Assembly: GCF_018131015.1 (NCBI RefSeq)
Contig: NZ_JAFCJJ010000012.1
Span: forward strand, 62,001 to 126,000
Origin: Bradyrhizobium diazoefficiens
Lineage (GTDB): Bacteria; Pseudomonadota; Alphaproteobacteria; Rhizobiales; Xanthobacteraceae
Direction of reading: 5' to 3'
DNA: 64,000 nt
The notes below the pieces were generated by a model. The model had not been told where the DNA came from, did no database searches, and worked only from the letters and a program-made list of their open reading frames with translations. The translations under genes and the position numbers were made by a program. Of this stretch, positions 8,329 to 18,127 are shown in pieces (within the stretch, counting starts at the first letter, position 1; each line of letters begins with the position of its first letter).

Positions 8329-9647
8329 CCGGTCTCGATCGCACCCAGACCCCGAAAACGCGTCCGATGCCGCACAAGCGCGGCGGCATCGTCGCCTGCC
8401 TCGACATCGGCACCAGCAAGATCGCCTGCATGATCGCGCGGCTGAAGCCGTCGGCGCCGAGCGAGGCGCTGCGCGGCCGTACCCATGCGGTGGAACTGAT
8501 CGGTTACAGCCAGATCCAGTCGCGTGGCATGAAGTCCGGCGCCGTGATCGATCTCGGCGAATGCGAACAGGCGGTGCGCCAGGCCGTCGGGCTTGCGGAG
8601 AAGATGGCCAAGGTGCGGGTCGAATCCGTGCTGCTGTCGGTCTCCGGCGGCCGGCTCGCCGGCCAACTGGTCGAAGCCGCTGCCGACATCCGCGGCGGTG
8701 CGGTCACGCCTGCCGATATCAGCCGCGTCACCTCCGCCGGCATGCGCCACGCCACCGGCGAAGGCCGCACCGTGCTGCACGCGTTGCCGGTCGGCTACAC
8801 GCTCGACGGGGTCAAGGGCATCCGCGATCCCCGCGGCATGGTTGCGCATCAATTCGGCGTCGACATGAACGTGGTGACCTGCGACGCCACGGTGGCGCGG
8901 AACCTGATGCTCGCGGTCGAGCGCTGCCACATCAATGTCGAAGCGATGGCGGCGAGCCCCTATGTGGCCGGCCTGTCGGTCCTGACCGACGACGAGGCCG
9001 ATCTCGGCGCCGCCGTGGTCGAGATGGGCGCCGGGACCACGACGATTGCGGTCTATTCCGGCGGCCGCTTCGTGCATGCGGCGGGTTTTGCGGTCGGCGG
9101 GCAACACATCACGATGGATCTCGCGCGCGGACTGTCGGCGACCATTGCCGATGCCGAGCGAATCAAGACGTTATACGGCACCGTCATCACCGGCGGATCG
9201 GACTCGCGTGAGCTGATGTCTGTCCCGACAGCCGGTGACGAGCAGGATCTGCCGCAGATCGTCTCCCGCGCCACCATCGCCAACATCGTCAAGCACCGTG
9301 CCGAGGAAGTCTTCGAAATGGTTCGGGACAAGCTGAAGGATTCCCCCTTCGCCTCAGAGGCGAACGGCCGCGTCGTGCTGTCGGGCGGCGCCTCCCAGCT
9401 CACCGGCCTCGTCGAGCTCGGCACCCAGATTCTCGGCCGGCCCGTGCGGGTCGGTCGTCCGCTCGGTTTCGGCCGGCTGCCCAACGAGGCGAAGAACGCC
9501 GCGTTCGCGGTGCCGGCCGGACTTCTCGTCTACCCGCAATATGTTCACCTCGAACATGTCGAACCGCGGCATACGCGGCAGCAGGTCAGGACAGGGACGG
9601 GCGGTTATTTCGGAAAGGTCGGACGATGGCTACGCGAGGGCTTCTGA
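8325..9647 (+). CDS. ftsA: Cell division protein FtsA
   Basis: Actin-like ATPase of 440 residues that tethers FtsZ to the membrane and recruits the later divisome. Phosphate-1 motif CLDIGTSKIACMIARL is at about 24-39. EMGAGTTTIAVYSGG (phosphate 2) is near 233-247 and LSGGASQLTGL lies in the adenosine region. The C-terminus, YFGKVGRWLREGF, is the expected amphipathic membrane-binding helix. The start at 8325 overlaps the end of ftsQ by 4 bp. The frame stays open upstream inside ftsQ, but that part is a shadow. Confidence 0.96.
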   Translation: MTGLDRTQTPKTRPMPHKRGGIVACLDIGTSKIACMIARLKPSAPSEALRGRTHAVELIGYSQIQSRGMKSGAVIDLGECEQAVRQAVGLAEKMAKVRVESVLLSVSGGRLAGQLVEAAADIRGGAVTPADISRVTSAGMRHATGEGRTVLHALPVGYTLDGVKGIRDPRGMVAHQFGVDMNVVTCDATVARNLMLAVERCHINVEAMAASPYVAGLSVLTDDEADLGAAVVEMGAGTTTIAVYSGGRFVHAAGFAVGGQHITMDLARGLSATIADAERIKTLYGTVITGGSDSRELMSVPTAGDEQDLPQIVSRATIANIVKHRAEEVFEMVRDKLKDSPFASEANGRVVLSGGASQLTGLVELGTQILGRPVRVGRPLGFGRLPNEAKNAAFAVPAGLLVYPQYVHLEHVEPRHTRQQVRTGTGGYFGKVGRWLREGF

Positions 9648-9734
9648 TGACTGCTTTCCGCAATCCCCCATTTTCACCAACTCCCGCGGCCGCCGGCCGG
9701 GGCGAACCCACACGCGCGTGATCGAGAGGCAACC

Positions 9735-11531
9735 ATGACCATCAGCATCAATGTTCCTGACATTCACGAACTGAAGCCCCGGATCACCGTGTTCGGCGTC
9801 GGCGGCGCTGGCGGCAATGCCGTCAACAACATGATCACGGCCGGCCTGCAGGGCGTCGACTTCGTGGTCGCCAACACCGACGCGCAGGCGCTGACGATGT
9901 CGAAGGCGCAGCGCATCGTGCAGATGGGCACGGCGGTCACCCAGGGCCTCGGCGCCGGTTCGCAGCCGAACGTCGGCGCCGCCGCGGCCGAAGAGGTCCT
10001 CGACGAGCTTCGCGACCACCTCACCGGCGCCAACATGGTGTTCGTCACTGCCGGCATGGGCGGCGGCACCGGCACGGGTGCGGCTCCCGTGATCGCCAAG
10101 ACCGCGCGCGAGATGGGCATCCTCACCGTCGGCGTCGTCACCAAGCCGTTCCACTTCGAGGGCGGCCGCCGCATGCGCACCGCCGAGGCCGGCATCAACG
10201 AGCTGCACAAGGTCGTCGACACGCTGCTGATCATCCCGAACCAGAACCTGTTCCGGGTCGCCAACGAAAAGACGACCTTCGCCGACGCCTTCGCGATGGC
10301 CGACCAGGTGCTCTATTCCGGCGTTGCCTGCATCACCGACCTGATGGTCAAGGAAGGCCTGATCAACCTCGACTTCGCCGACGTGAGAGCGGTGATGAGG
10401 GAAATGGGCAAGGCGATGATGGGCACGGGCGAGGCCTCCGGCGACAAGCGCGCGCTGACCGCCGCTGAAGCTGCGATCGCCAACCCGCTGATCGACGACT
10501 CGTCGATGAAGGGCGCCAAGGGCCTCCTCATCTCCATCACCGGCGGCAAGGACCTCACTCTGTTCGAGGTCGACGAAGCCGCGACCCGCATCCGCGAGGA
10601 AGTCGACCAGGACGCCAACATCATCGTCGGCGCAACCTTCGACGAGGCGCTCGACGGCCTGATCCGCGTCTCGGTCGTTGCCACCGGCATCGAGCAGGCC
10701 GCGATCGCGCGCAACACCCAGGCCAGCAGCGCGCCCGTTGCGGTGACCGCGCCGCAGACCCAGGCGGCGCCGGCCGCAGCGGCCGAGAGCCGTCTCGCCG
10801 ACCTCACCGCCCGGCTCCGTGCCGACAACCAGCGTCTGGCTGAACGCGCCCAGAAGCTGGAAGCGCAGATCCCGGCCGCACCCGCGCCGGTTGCGGCCGC
10901 TCCGGCCGCGCAGCGGGCCAATGTCGAGCGTGCGGCACTCGCGGCGATCGCCGCTGCTGTCGCCGAGGTGCCGACGGCGTCCGCGCCGGTGCAGCCGGCG
11001 TCCTACGGTGACGTCACGGTGCGTCCGATCGCGCAGAAGCCCACCCTGTTCCCGGAGCCCGAGCAGGCGCCGCTCGCCATGCAGGAGCCGATGACGCCGG
11101 ATACCTTCATTCCGCCGCAGGCCGAGCGTCCGATCCGCACGCCGCGGATGCCGCGGATCGACGAGCTGCCGATGCCGGCCCAGGCCGAGATTCGCCAGGC
11201 TCGCGGTGAGGTGGAAGAAGAGACCCCGCAGAAGACCCGCCTGTCGCTGCTGCAGCGCCTCGCCAATGTCGGCCTCGGCCGCCGCGACGAGGAGAGCGAG
11301 GCGCCGATCGCGGCTCGTACCGCTGGCCCGGCGATGCCGCCGCTGCCCGACCGCAAGCCGCAGAAGACCGTGGCGCAGCAGATCGCGGCGAATGAGCCGG
11401 TTTCGGAGTACGCCCGCCGGCCCGCGCCGCAGGGACTCGATGCCCATGGCCGACCGGCGCCTGTTGCGCCAGCGCCACAGGGAGACGACCATCTTGATAT
11501 CCCGGCCTTCCTGCGGCGGCAGGCGACCTGA
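9735..11531 (+). CDS. ftsZ: Cell division protein FtsZ, long-linker type
   Basis: Tubulin-like GTPase of 598 residues that forms the Z-ring. The GTPase core covers about residues 1-320: FGVGGAGGNAVNNMI near 18, the tubulin signature AGMGGGTGTGAAPVIA near 106, and the T7 synergy loop NLDFADVRAVM near 212. It is followed by a disordered linker of about 250 residues rich in Ala, Pro, Gln and Arg, and by a conserved C-terminal peptide DDHLDIPAFLRR that binds FtsA and other partners. E. coli FtsZ is 383 residues; long linkers are normal in Bradyrhizobium-like bacteria. The ribosome site GAGAGG lies before the ATG. Confidence 0.97.
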   Translation: MTISINVPDIHELKPRITVFGVGGAGGNAVNNMITAGLQGVDFVVANTDAQALTMSKAQRIVQMGTAVTQGLGAGSQPNVGAAAAEEVLDELRDHLTGANMVFVTAGMGGGTGTGAAPVIAKTAREMGILTVGVVTKPFHFEGGRRMRTAEAGINELHKVVDTLLIIPNQNLFRVANEKTTFADAFAMADQVLYSGVACITDLMVKEGLINLDFADVRAVMREMGKAMMGTGEASGDKRALTAAEAAIANPLIDDSSMKGAKGLLISITGGKDLTLFEVDEAATRIREEVDQDANIIVGATFDEALDGLIRVSVVATGIEQAAIARNTQASSAPVAVTAPQTQAAPAAAAESRLADLTARLRADNQRLAERAQKLEAQIPAAPAPVAAAPAAQRANVERAALAAIAAAVAEVPTASAPVQPASYGDVTVRPIAQKPTLFPEPEQAPLAMQEPMTPDTFIPPQAERPIRTPRMPRIDELPMPAQAEIRQARGEVEEETPQKTRLSLLQRLANVGLGRRDEESEAPIAARTAGPAMPPLPDRKPQKTVAQQIAANEPVSEYARRPAPQGLDAHGRPAPVAPAPQGDDHLDIPAFLRRQAT

Positions 11532-11555
11532 GGATTGTTACAAGCAAGGCGACGC

Positions 11556-11596
11556 AAAAAGGTCCCGGCAGCAAGCCCGCCGGGACCTTTTCTTTT
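11556..11596 (+). terminator. Rho-independent terminator after ftsZ
   Basis: A 12 bp perfect stem, AAAGGTCCCGGC (11558-11569) pairing with GCCGGGACCTTT (11579-11590), with a 9 nt loop and a following TTTTCTTTT. It begins 25 bp after the ftsZ stop. The A run before the stem gives it some bidirectional character. Confidence 0.9.
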
Positions 11597-11888
11597 GCCT
11601 CCGCAAATGTCCGGATTGCACGTCAACCAACTGATTTTAAATGATTAATTATGTCATCGGTGGTTGAGTGAGGCTGCCTGTACCGGTCCCGAAACGCCGC
11701 GCAATTTGGTTAAGCCTTGGCGCGAATACGGCAGGTTTGGGGTAACAATCGGTAAAAAAGCGTGAGTTGGCGCTGTTTGAGGCAGTGACTATGGTTCTGG
11801 CGTGACTTGGGGATACGGGGATTCGAACGGTCGATCTCGATCGGTCGGTCAGTATAAGTCGCAGTGGGTCGTAGTGGGGCGGTTCCTG
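11597..11888 (+). promoter_or_regulatory. Region upstream of lpxC
   Basis: Together with the ftsZ terminator this makes a gap of 357 bp without a gene. It includes an AT-rich patch, TTTTAAATGATTAATTATG (11635-11653), with two TTAA half sites 4 bp apart, and a GATTC (CcrM-type GANTC) near 11820. The lpxC promoter presumably lies here, but I cannot assign a specific -35/-10 pair. Confidence 0.4.
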
Positions 11889-12851
11889 ATGAAATTTAGC
11901 CGGCAAACAACGCTTCGTGCGCAAGCCACCGTGGCCGGCGTCGGCGTTCATTCCGGTCTTCCCGTGACGCTCACGCTCGGGCCTGCGCCCGTCGATGCGG
12001 GATTTGTTTTTGTCCGCACTGGCCTTGAGGGTTGCGACCGCGAAGTCTTGGCGACGGCTGAGCAGGTGATCGCGACCGAGTTCGCGACCGTCCTCGGCGA
12101 TCGCAGCGGTCCGCTGGTCTCCACCGCCGAGCATGTGCTGGCTGCACTGCGCGGCATGGGTGTGGACAACGCCACTATCGAGATCGACGGTCCGGAAGTA
12201 CCTATCATGGACGGCAGCGCCGCGGCCTTCATTGCGGCGATCGATCAGGCCGGCATCGTCAACCAGCCAGCGCAGCGTCGCTTCATCCAGGTTTTGAAGC
12301 CGGTCTCGGTCAAGATCGGCGACTCCTTCGGCGAGATCCGGCCCCACGCCAACGGTTTCCGCGCCGAGGTCGAGATCGACTTCACCAATCCCGTCATCGG
12401 CCAGCAGAGCTACGCCCTCGATCTCAGCCCGGAACGCTTCCGACGCGAAGTCGGCCGCGCCCGGACCTTCGGTCTGATGGGCGACGTCGCCCGGCTCTGG
12501 AGCGCGGGCTACGCGCTCGGCGCCTCGTTCGAGAACACGGTCGTGTTCGACGAAGAGCGGCTGCTCAACACCGAGGGCCTGCGCTACGCTGATGAATGCG
12601 CCCGCCACAAGGCTCTGGACGCGATCGGCGATCTCGCGCTGGCCGGCCTGCCGCTGCTTGGCGCCTATCGCTCGGTGCGCGGCGGCCACAAGCTCAACCA
12701 CGCCGTCCTGACCGCGATGCTGGCCGACCGGACCGCCTGGCGGGTGGTCGAGGGCGAGGCGGCCCGCCGCAGCACGCGTCCCGTCGTCGAGATCGGCAGT
12801 GGCATGGCTGGCGGCCGGATCGCTGCGGCCTACGGCCCGGACGTGTCCTGA
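11889..12851 (+). CDS. lpxC: UDP-3-O-acyl-N-acetylglucosamine deacetylase
   Basis: Zinc-dependent cytoplasmic enzyme of 320 residues, the committed step of lipid A synthesis. The first zinc histidine is in STAEHVLAALRGMGVDN. The active site continues with EVPIMDGSAAAF. The later block ARTFGLMGDV, then DECARHKALDAIGDL with the remaining zinc ligands, and GGHKLNHAVLTAML with the catalytic histidine complete the family signature. The frame is open back to 11802, but the ATG at 11889 (MKFSRQTTLRAQATVAG) gives the standard N-terminus. LpxC stability is usually protease controlled through the C-terminus, here ending AAAYGPDVS. Confidence 0.96.
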   Translation: MKFSRQTTLRAQATVAGVGVHSGLPVTLTLGPAPVDAGFVFVRTGLEGCDREVLATAEQVIATEFATVLGDRSGPLVSTAEHVLAALRGMGVDNATIEIDGPEVPIMDGSAAAFIAAIDQAGIVNQPAQRRFIQVLKPVSVKIGDSFGEIRPHANGFRAEVEIDFTNPVIGQQSYALDLSPERFRREVGRARTFGLMGDVARLWSAGYALGASFENTVVFDEERLLNTEGLRYADECARHKALDAIGDLALAGLPLLGAYRSVRGGHKLNHAVLTAMLADRTAWRVVEGEAARRSTRPVVEIGSGMAGGRIAAAYGPDVS

Positions 12852-13089
12852 AAACGACCCGCAAGGCATGCCGGGACGCATCCCCGGGAAACTCCTGGTA
12901 ACCATGATCGGCTAACATTGCGGCAAGTTCGCCTTAATCCGGGCGAAATGCCTGCCTATCCGGTCGGTTAACGATCGTTTTCGGATCCATCGGCGTGGTC
13001 GCGTGGCAGGCACCACGGTCAAATATCGCGCCCATGACGGGGTCATGGGCTGGCGGGCACCGCATCACAGGGCGTCAGGTCTCAAATTC

Positions 13090-13977
13090 ATGTCGGCACA
13101 GCGTATGACGCGCGGAAATCTTTCGGCCCCCCCATGGGGCCGCGGGCTGCTTCAGGCCGCCACCTTCGTCCTGCTTGCCCTGCCGCTGGCCGGCTGCGGC
13201 ACCGGCGAACTCTGGGACAAGTTCACCGCCAAGGACGACACCTTCGTCGAGGAGCCTGCCGACAAGCTCTACAATGAGGGCTTGTACCTCATGAACGAAA
13301 AGAAGGACATGAAGCAGGCGAACAAGAAGTTCGAAGAGGTCGATCGCCAGCATCCCTATTCCGACTGGGCGCGCAAATCGCTGCTGATGTCGGCCTACGC
13401 GTCCTACCAGGGCGGCGACTATGACGGCTGCATCGGTGCTGCGACCCGTTACGTCACCCTGCATCCCGGCAGCCCTGATGCCGCCTACGCGCAGTACCTG
13501 ATCGCCGCCTCGCATTACGACCAGATTCCGGACATCAGCCGCGACCAGGCCCGGACCGAGAAGGCGATCGCCTCGCTGGAAGAGGTGGTGCGCAAATATC
13601 CGACGTCCGAATACGCGACTTCCGCCAAGGCCAAGATCGAGGGCGCCCGCGACCAGCTCGCCGGCAAGGAAATGAACGTCGGCCGTTACTACATGCAGAA
13701 GAAGGACTACACGGCAGCAATCAACCGCTACAAGGCCGTGGTGACGCAGTACCAGACCACGCGCCACGTCGAGGAGGCGCTGTTCCGGCTTACCGAGGCC
13801 TATATGGCGATCGGCATCGTCGGCGAGGCGCAGACGGCGGCCGCCGTGCTTGGACACAATTTTCCTGACAGCCGCTGGTACATGGACGCCTATAAGCTTG
13901 TAAAATCCGGCGGTCTCGAGCCCAATGAGAATCAGGGATCCTGGATGAGCAGGACCTTCAAGAAGATGGGCCTCTAA
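13090..13977 (+). CDS. bamD: Outer-membrane protein assembly lipoprotein BamD
   Basis: TPR lipoprotein of 295 residues that works with BamA to insert outer-membrane proteins. From the ATG at 13090 there is a signal peptide with lipobox LAGC and acylated Cys36. The frame is open to 13003, but that extension would displace the signal peptide. TPR repeats start near residue 55 (ADKLYNEGLYLMNEKKDMKQ, then FEEVDRQHPYSDWARKS, AKIEGARDQLAGKEM and YYMQKKDYTAAINRYKAVV). The lpxC-bamD-recN-ligA order is common in rhizobia. The older name is comL. Confidence 0.95.
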   Translation: MSAQRMTRGNLSAPPWGRGLLQAATFVLLALPLAGCGTGELWDKFTAKDDTFVEEPADKLYNEGLYLMNEKKDMKQANKKFEEVDRQHPYSDWARKSLLMSAYASYQGGDYDGCIGAATRYVTLHPGSPDAAYAQYLIAASHYDQIPDISRDQARTEKAIASLEEVVRKYPTSEYATSAKAKIEGARDQLAGKEMNVGRYYMQKKDYTAAINRYKAVVTQYQTTRHVEEALFRLTEAYMAIGIVGEAQTAAAVLGHNFPDSRWYMDAYKLVKSGGLEPNENQGSWMSRTFKKMGL

Positions 13978-13993
13978 CAGGAAATCTGGTTCC

Positions 13994-15667
13994 ATGCTGG
14001 CGCGTCTGTCGATCCGTGACATCGTCCTGATCGAACGGCTCGATATCGAATTCGCCACCGGGCTCGCGGTTTTGACCGGCGAGACCGGTGCCGGTAAATC
14101 CATCCTGCTCGATGCCTTTGCGCTGGCGCTCGGCGGACGCGGCGACGCCGGCCTCGTGCGCCACGGCGCGGAGCAGGGCCAGGTCACCGCCGTCTTCGAT
14201 GTGCCGAAGAATCACCCCGCCACTAAAATTCTGGCCGAGAACGGCCTGGATGATACCGGCGAGATGATCCTGCGCCGGGTTCAACTCGCCGACGGCCGCA
14301 CCCGCGCCTTCATCAACGACCAGTCGATTAGCGTGCAGACGCTGAAGGCGGTCGGCGCCGCCCTGGTCGAGATCCACGGCCAGCATGACGAGCGCGCATT
14401 GGTCGACGCCGCCACCCACCGCCGCCTGCTCGACGCCTTTGCCGGCCTGGAAAGGGATGTCGCTGCCGTGGAAGCGCTGTGGGATTCGCGCCGCACCGCC
14501 AACACCGCGCTGGAGGATCACCGCGCCGGCATGGAGCGCGCCGCGCGTGAGGCCGATTATCTGCGCCATGCCTCCGACGAATTGAAGAAGCTCGCGCCCA
14601 GGGACGGCGAGGAAACCCTGCTCGCCACGCGCCGCACCACCATGATGCAGGGCGAGAAGATCGCCTCCGATCTGCGCGAGGCGCAGGAGGCGGTTGGCGG
14701 CAACCATTCGCCGGTCGCCGCGCTCTCGGCGGCGGTGCGCCGGCTGGAGCGTCGCGGCGTCAATTCGCCGGCGCTGGTCGAGCCCGCGGTGAAGGCGATC
14801 GACGCCGCGATCAACGCGCTGGAGGAGGCCGACCAGCATCTCCAGGCGGCCCTTGCCGCCACCGACTTCGACCCGGCCGAGCTCGAGCGCATCGAGGAGC
14901 GGCTGTTCGCCCTGCGCGCCGCCTCGCGCAAATATTCGACGCCGGTCGACGGGCTCGCCGCGCTTGCCGCCAGATACGCCGCCGACGTCGTGCTGATCGA
15001 TGCCGGCGCCTCGCAGCTGAAGAAGCTGGAGCAGGCCGCCATCGAGGCGGATGCGCGCTATGCGGGGGCTGCGAAAAAGCTGTCTGCGTCGCGGCAGAAG
15101 TCGGCCGAAAAGCTCAACAAGGCCGTCAATGCCGAGCTTGCGCCGCTCAAGCTCGAACGCGCCAAATTTATCACCCAGGTGGAAACGGACGAGGCCGCGC
15201 CGGGACCGCAGGGTTTCGATCGCGTCGAGTTCTGGGTGCAGACCAATCCGGGCACCAAGCCGGGGCCCCTGATGAAGGTCGCCTCGGGCGGCGAGTTGTC
15301 GCGCTTCCTGCTGGCCCTGAAGGTCGTGCTGTCCGACCGCGGCTCGGCGCCGACCCTGGTGTTCGACGAGATCGACACCGGCGTCGGCGGCGCGGTCGCG
15401 GACGCCATTGGCGGGCGCCTGGCGCGCCTTGCCGGCAAGGTCCAGGTCATGGCCGTGACCCACGCTCCCCAGGTCGCCGCCCGCGCCGACCAGCATTTGC
15501 TGATTTCCAAGGACGCCCTCGACAAGGGCAAGCGCGTCGCCACCCGCGTCAATGCGCTCGCCGCCGACCACCGCCGCGAGGAGATCGCCCGCATGCTCGC
15601 CGGCGCCGAGATCACGGCCGAGGCGAGGGCCGCGGCGGACCGGCTGCTCAAGGCGGCGACGGCTTGA
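13994..15667 (+). CDS. recN: DNA repair protein RecN
   Basis: SMC-like ATPase of 557 residues that acts early in double-strand break repair. The Walker A motif GETGAGKS is in the N-terminal head at about residues 30-37. A central coiled-coil region follows (about 150-350, with AVRRLERRGVNSPALVEPAV in the middle). The C-terminal head has the signature GGELSRFLLALKVVL and Walker B LVFDEIDTGVGG, then THAPQVAARADQHL. The gene begins 17 bp after bamD and is probably co-transcribed. In many bacteria recN is SOS-induced; I did not see a clear LexA site just upstream. Confidence 0.95.
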   Translation: MLARLSIRDIVLIERLDIEFATGLAVLTGETGAGKSILLDAFALALGGRGDAGLVRHGAEQGQVTAVFDVPKNHPATKILAENGLDDTGEMILRRVQLADGRTRAFINDQSISVQTLKAVGAALVEIHGQHDERALVDAATHRRLLDAFAGLERDVAAVEALWDSRRTANTALEDHRAGMERAAREADYLRHASDELKKLAPRDGEETLLATRRTTMMQGEKIASDLREAQEAVGGNHSPVAALSAAVRRLERRGVNSPALVEPAVKAIDAAINALEEADQHLQAALAATDFDPAELERIEERLFALRAASRKYSTPVDGLAALAARYAADVVLIDAGASQLKKLEQAAIEADARYAGAAKKLSASRQKSAEKLNKAVNAELAPLKLERAKFITQVETDEAAPGPQGFDRVEFWVQTNPGTKPGPLMKVASGGELSRFLLALKVVLSDRGSAPTLVFDEIDTGVGGAVADAIGGRLARLAGKVQVMAVTHAPQVAARADQHLLISKDALDKGKRVATRVNALAADHRREEIARMLAGAEITAEARAAADRLLKAATA

Positions 15668-15670
15668 TTT

Positions 15671-15762
15671 CATGTCCCGGACGCGCGGAAGCGCGAGCCG
15701 GGGCCCAGACTGCCGGCCACATGGGCCCCGGCTCGCGCTTTCGCGCGTTCGGGGCACGAGAC
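15671..15762. repeat. Intergenic palindromic repeat, type A (copy 3)
   Basis: About 92 bp between recN and ligA. CATGTCCCGGACGCGCGG and an inner GCGAGCCGGGGCCCA face TGGGCCCCGGCTCGC and GGGGCACGAG. The middle is short, so this is the most compact copy in the window. Confidence 0.8.
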
Positions 15763-15808
15763 CATCACCGCCTTTACCCCTCCGCCCGCTCCGTCGTATT
15801 CAAGCACC

Positions 15809-17962
15809 ATGGCAAGAGCAGCAAAATCCTCCGCACGGCCGCTTCGCGACGTCGCCGACCTCACCCAGGCGCAGGCCAGGGTCGAGCACATGCGGCTCGC
15901 GCTCGAGCTCGAAGAGCACGACAAGCGCTATTACCAGGATGACGCGCCGACCGTCACCGACGCCGAATACGACGCGTTGCGCCAGCGCTTCAACGCGATC
16001 GAAAAACGCTTTCCTGAATTCGTCAGCGCGGACTCGCCCTCGCAGAAGGTCGGCGCCGCGCCGTCCGGCCGCTTCCGGAAGGTTCGGCATGCGGTCCCGA
16101 TGCTGTCGCTCGACAATGCCTTTGCCGAGGAGGACGTGCGCGACTTCGTCGGGCGCATCGCGCGTTTCCTGAAGCTTGCCGACGACAGGATCGATTTCTC
16201 GGCCGAGCCGAAGATCGACGGCCTCTCGATGTCGCTGCGCTACGAGGGCGGCGAACTCGTCACCGCGGCGACGCGTGGCGATGGCGCGGAAGGCGAGGAC
16301 GTCACCGCCAACATCCGCACGCTCGAAGACGTGCCCAAGAAGCTGAAGGGCCGCAACGTCCCCGACATCTGCGAGGTGCGCGGCGAGGTCTACATGACCA
16401 AGAAGGCGTTCCTCGCGCTGAACGAGCGGCAGAAGGCGGCCGGCGACACCATCTTCGCCAATCCGCGCAACTCGGCCGCGGGCTCGCTGCGGCAGAAGGA
16501 CCCGACGATCACCGCCTCGCGCCCGCTCGGCTTCTTCGCCTATGCCTGGGGCGAGATGAGCGCGATGCCGGAGGGCACGCAGAGCGGCATGATCGGCTGG
16601 TTCGAGCGCTGCGGCTTCAAGACCAATCCGCTGACGAAGCTGTGCCATTCCGTCGAGGAGCTGCTCGCGTTCCATCATGCGATCGAGGAGCAGCGCGCAA
16701 GGCTCGACTACGACATCGACGGCGTCGTCTACAAGGTCGATCGCCTCGACTGGCAGGAGCGGCTCGGCTTCGTCTCGCGCACGCCGCGCTGGGGCGTCGC
16801 GCACAAGTTTCCGGCCGAGCGCGCCATGACCGTGCTGCGCGACATCGAGATCCAGGTCGGCCGCACCGGCTCGTTCACGCCGGTCGGCAAGCTCGAGCCG
16901 GTCGGCGTCGGCGGCGTGATCGTGCAGAACGTCACGCTGCACAACGAGGACTACATCAAGGGCATCGGCAACAAGGGTGAGGTCCTGCGCGAGGGCCGCG
17001 ACATCCGGATCGGCGACACCGTCGTGATCCAGCGCGCCGGCGACGTCATCCCGCAGGTCGTCGACGTGGTCCTCGACAAGCGGCCGAGAGGCGCGAAGGA
17101 ATTCCACTTCCCGAAGAAGTGCCCGTGCCCGCTGCACACCGACGTCACGCGCGAGGAGACGGCCACGGGCGAGGAGGGCTCGCGCGCCCGCTGCACCGGC
17201 GAGTTCGCCTGTCCCTATCAGAAGATCGAGCACTTGAAGCTGTTCGTGTCGCGGCGCGCCTTCGACATCGACGGTCTCGGCGAGAAGCAGCTCCAGTACT
17301 TCTTCGACGAGGGTTATGTGAAGGAGCCTGCCGACATCTTCACGCTCGAGAAGCGCAACGCAAAGCTCAAGCTCGAGGAGATCGAGGGCTACGGCGCGAC
17401 CTCGGTGCGCAACCTGTTCGGCGCCATCGAGAGCCGGCGCAGAATCGCGCTGGAGCGCTTCGTCTACGCGCTCGGCATGCGCCATGTCGGCGAGACCACG
17501 GCGCTGGCCTTGGCGCGCGGCTATGGCTCCTGGGATGCCTTCCATGACGCCTGCCTCAAGGTCGCCAAGGGCGACGAGGAGGCGATTGCCGAGATGGACG
17601 CGCTGGACCAGATCGGCGACACCGTGATCAAGAGCATCGCCGATTATTTCGGCGAAAGCCACAATCGCGGCATCGTCGAGCGGCTGACCAAAGAGGTCGA
17701 GATCGTCGACGCCGAGAAGCCGAAGAGCAACTCGGCCGTCGCCGGCAAGACGGTGGTGTTCACCGGCTCGCTGGAAAAGATGACGCGCGACGAGGCCAAG
17801 GCGACGGCGGACCGTCTGGGTGCCAAGGTGTCGGGCTCGGTGTCGAAAAAGACCGACCTCGTGGTCGCCGGCCCCGGCGCAGGCTCGAAGCTTGCGGAGG
17901 CCAACAAGCACGGCGTCAAGGTGCTGACCGAAGACGAGTGGCTGAAGCTGATCGGGGAGTGA
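15809..17962 (+). CDS. ligA: NAD-dependent DNA ligase
   Basis: LigA (717 residues) seals nicks during replication and repair using NAD. The N-terminal Ia/adenylation domain has the active-site lysine at about residue 135 in EPKIDGLSMS. The OB fold begins with VGRTGSFTPVGKLEPV near 350. The zinc finger has cysteines in KKCPCPLH and, after a charged insert, ARCTGEFACPYQ (about 433-472). HhH motifs are near ALGMRHVGETTALALA. A C-terminal BRCT domain covers about 642-717 (KTVVFTGSLEKMTRDEAKA). Full length and intact. Confidence 0.97.
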   Translation: MARAAKSSARPLRDVADLTQAQARVEHMRLALELEEHDKRYYQDDAPTVTDAEYDALRQRFNAIEKRFPEFVSADSPSQKVGAAPSGRFRKVRHAVPMLSLDNAFAEEDVRDFVGRIARFLKLADDRIDFSAEPKIDGLSMSLRYEGGELVTAATRGDGAEGEDVTANIRTLEDVPKKLKGRNVPDICEVRGEVYMTKKAFLALNERQKAAGDTIFANPRNSAAGSLRQKDPTITASRPLGFFAYAWGEMSAMPEGTQSGMIGWFERCGFKTNPLTKLCHSVEELLAFHHAIEEQRARLDYDIDGVVYKVDRLDWQERLGFVSRTPRWGVAHKFPAERAMTVLRDIEIQVGRTGSFTPVGKLEPVGVGGVIVQNVTLHNEDYIKGIGNKGEVLREGRDIRIGDTVVIQRAGDVIPQVVDVVLDKRPRGAKEFHFPKKCPCPLHTDVTREETATGEEGSRARCTGEFACPYQKIEHLKLFVSRRAFDIDGLGEKQLQYFFDEGYVKEPADIFTLEKRNAKLKLEEIEGYGATSVRNLFGAIESRRRIALERFVYALGMRHVGETTALALARGYGSWDAFHDACLKVAKGDEEAIAEMDALDQIGDTVIKSIADYFGESHNRGIVERLTKEVEIVDAEKPKSNSAVAGKTVVFTGSLEKMTRDEAKATADRLGAKVSGSVSKKTDLVVAGPGAGSKLAEANKHGVKVLTEDEWLKLIGE

Positions 17963-17991
17963 GGGGAGCGCTCGTGCTTCTTGCTCCGCTG

Positions 17992-18103
17992 TCATTCCCC
18001 GCGAAGGCGGGGAATCCAGTATTCCAGAGACGCGCGTTGGAGATCTCGCTGTTGCCACGGACGCCGCGGCGTACTGGATGCCCCGCCTTCGCGGGGCATG
18101 ACA
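17992..18103. repeat. Intergenic palindromic repeat, type B (copy 1)
   Basis: About 112 bp between the convergent ligA and bcr-type transporter genes. It opens with GTCATTCCCCGCGAAGGCGG and closes with CCGCCTTCGCGGGGCATGAC, separated by a short GC-rich middle with CCAGTA/TACTGG. The second copy is at 19569-19671. Confidence 0.8.
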
Positions 18104-18127
18104 CCGAGAGAACGCGCCACGCGCCCC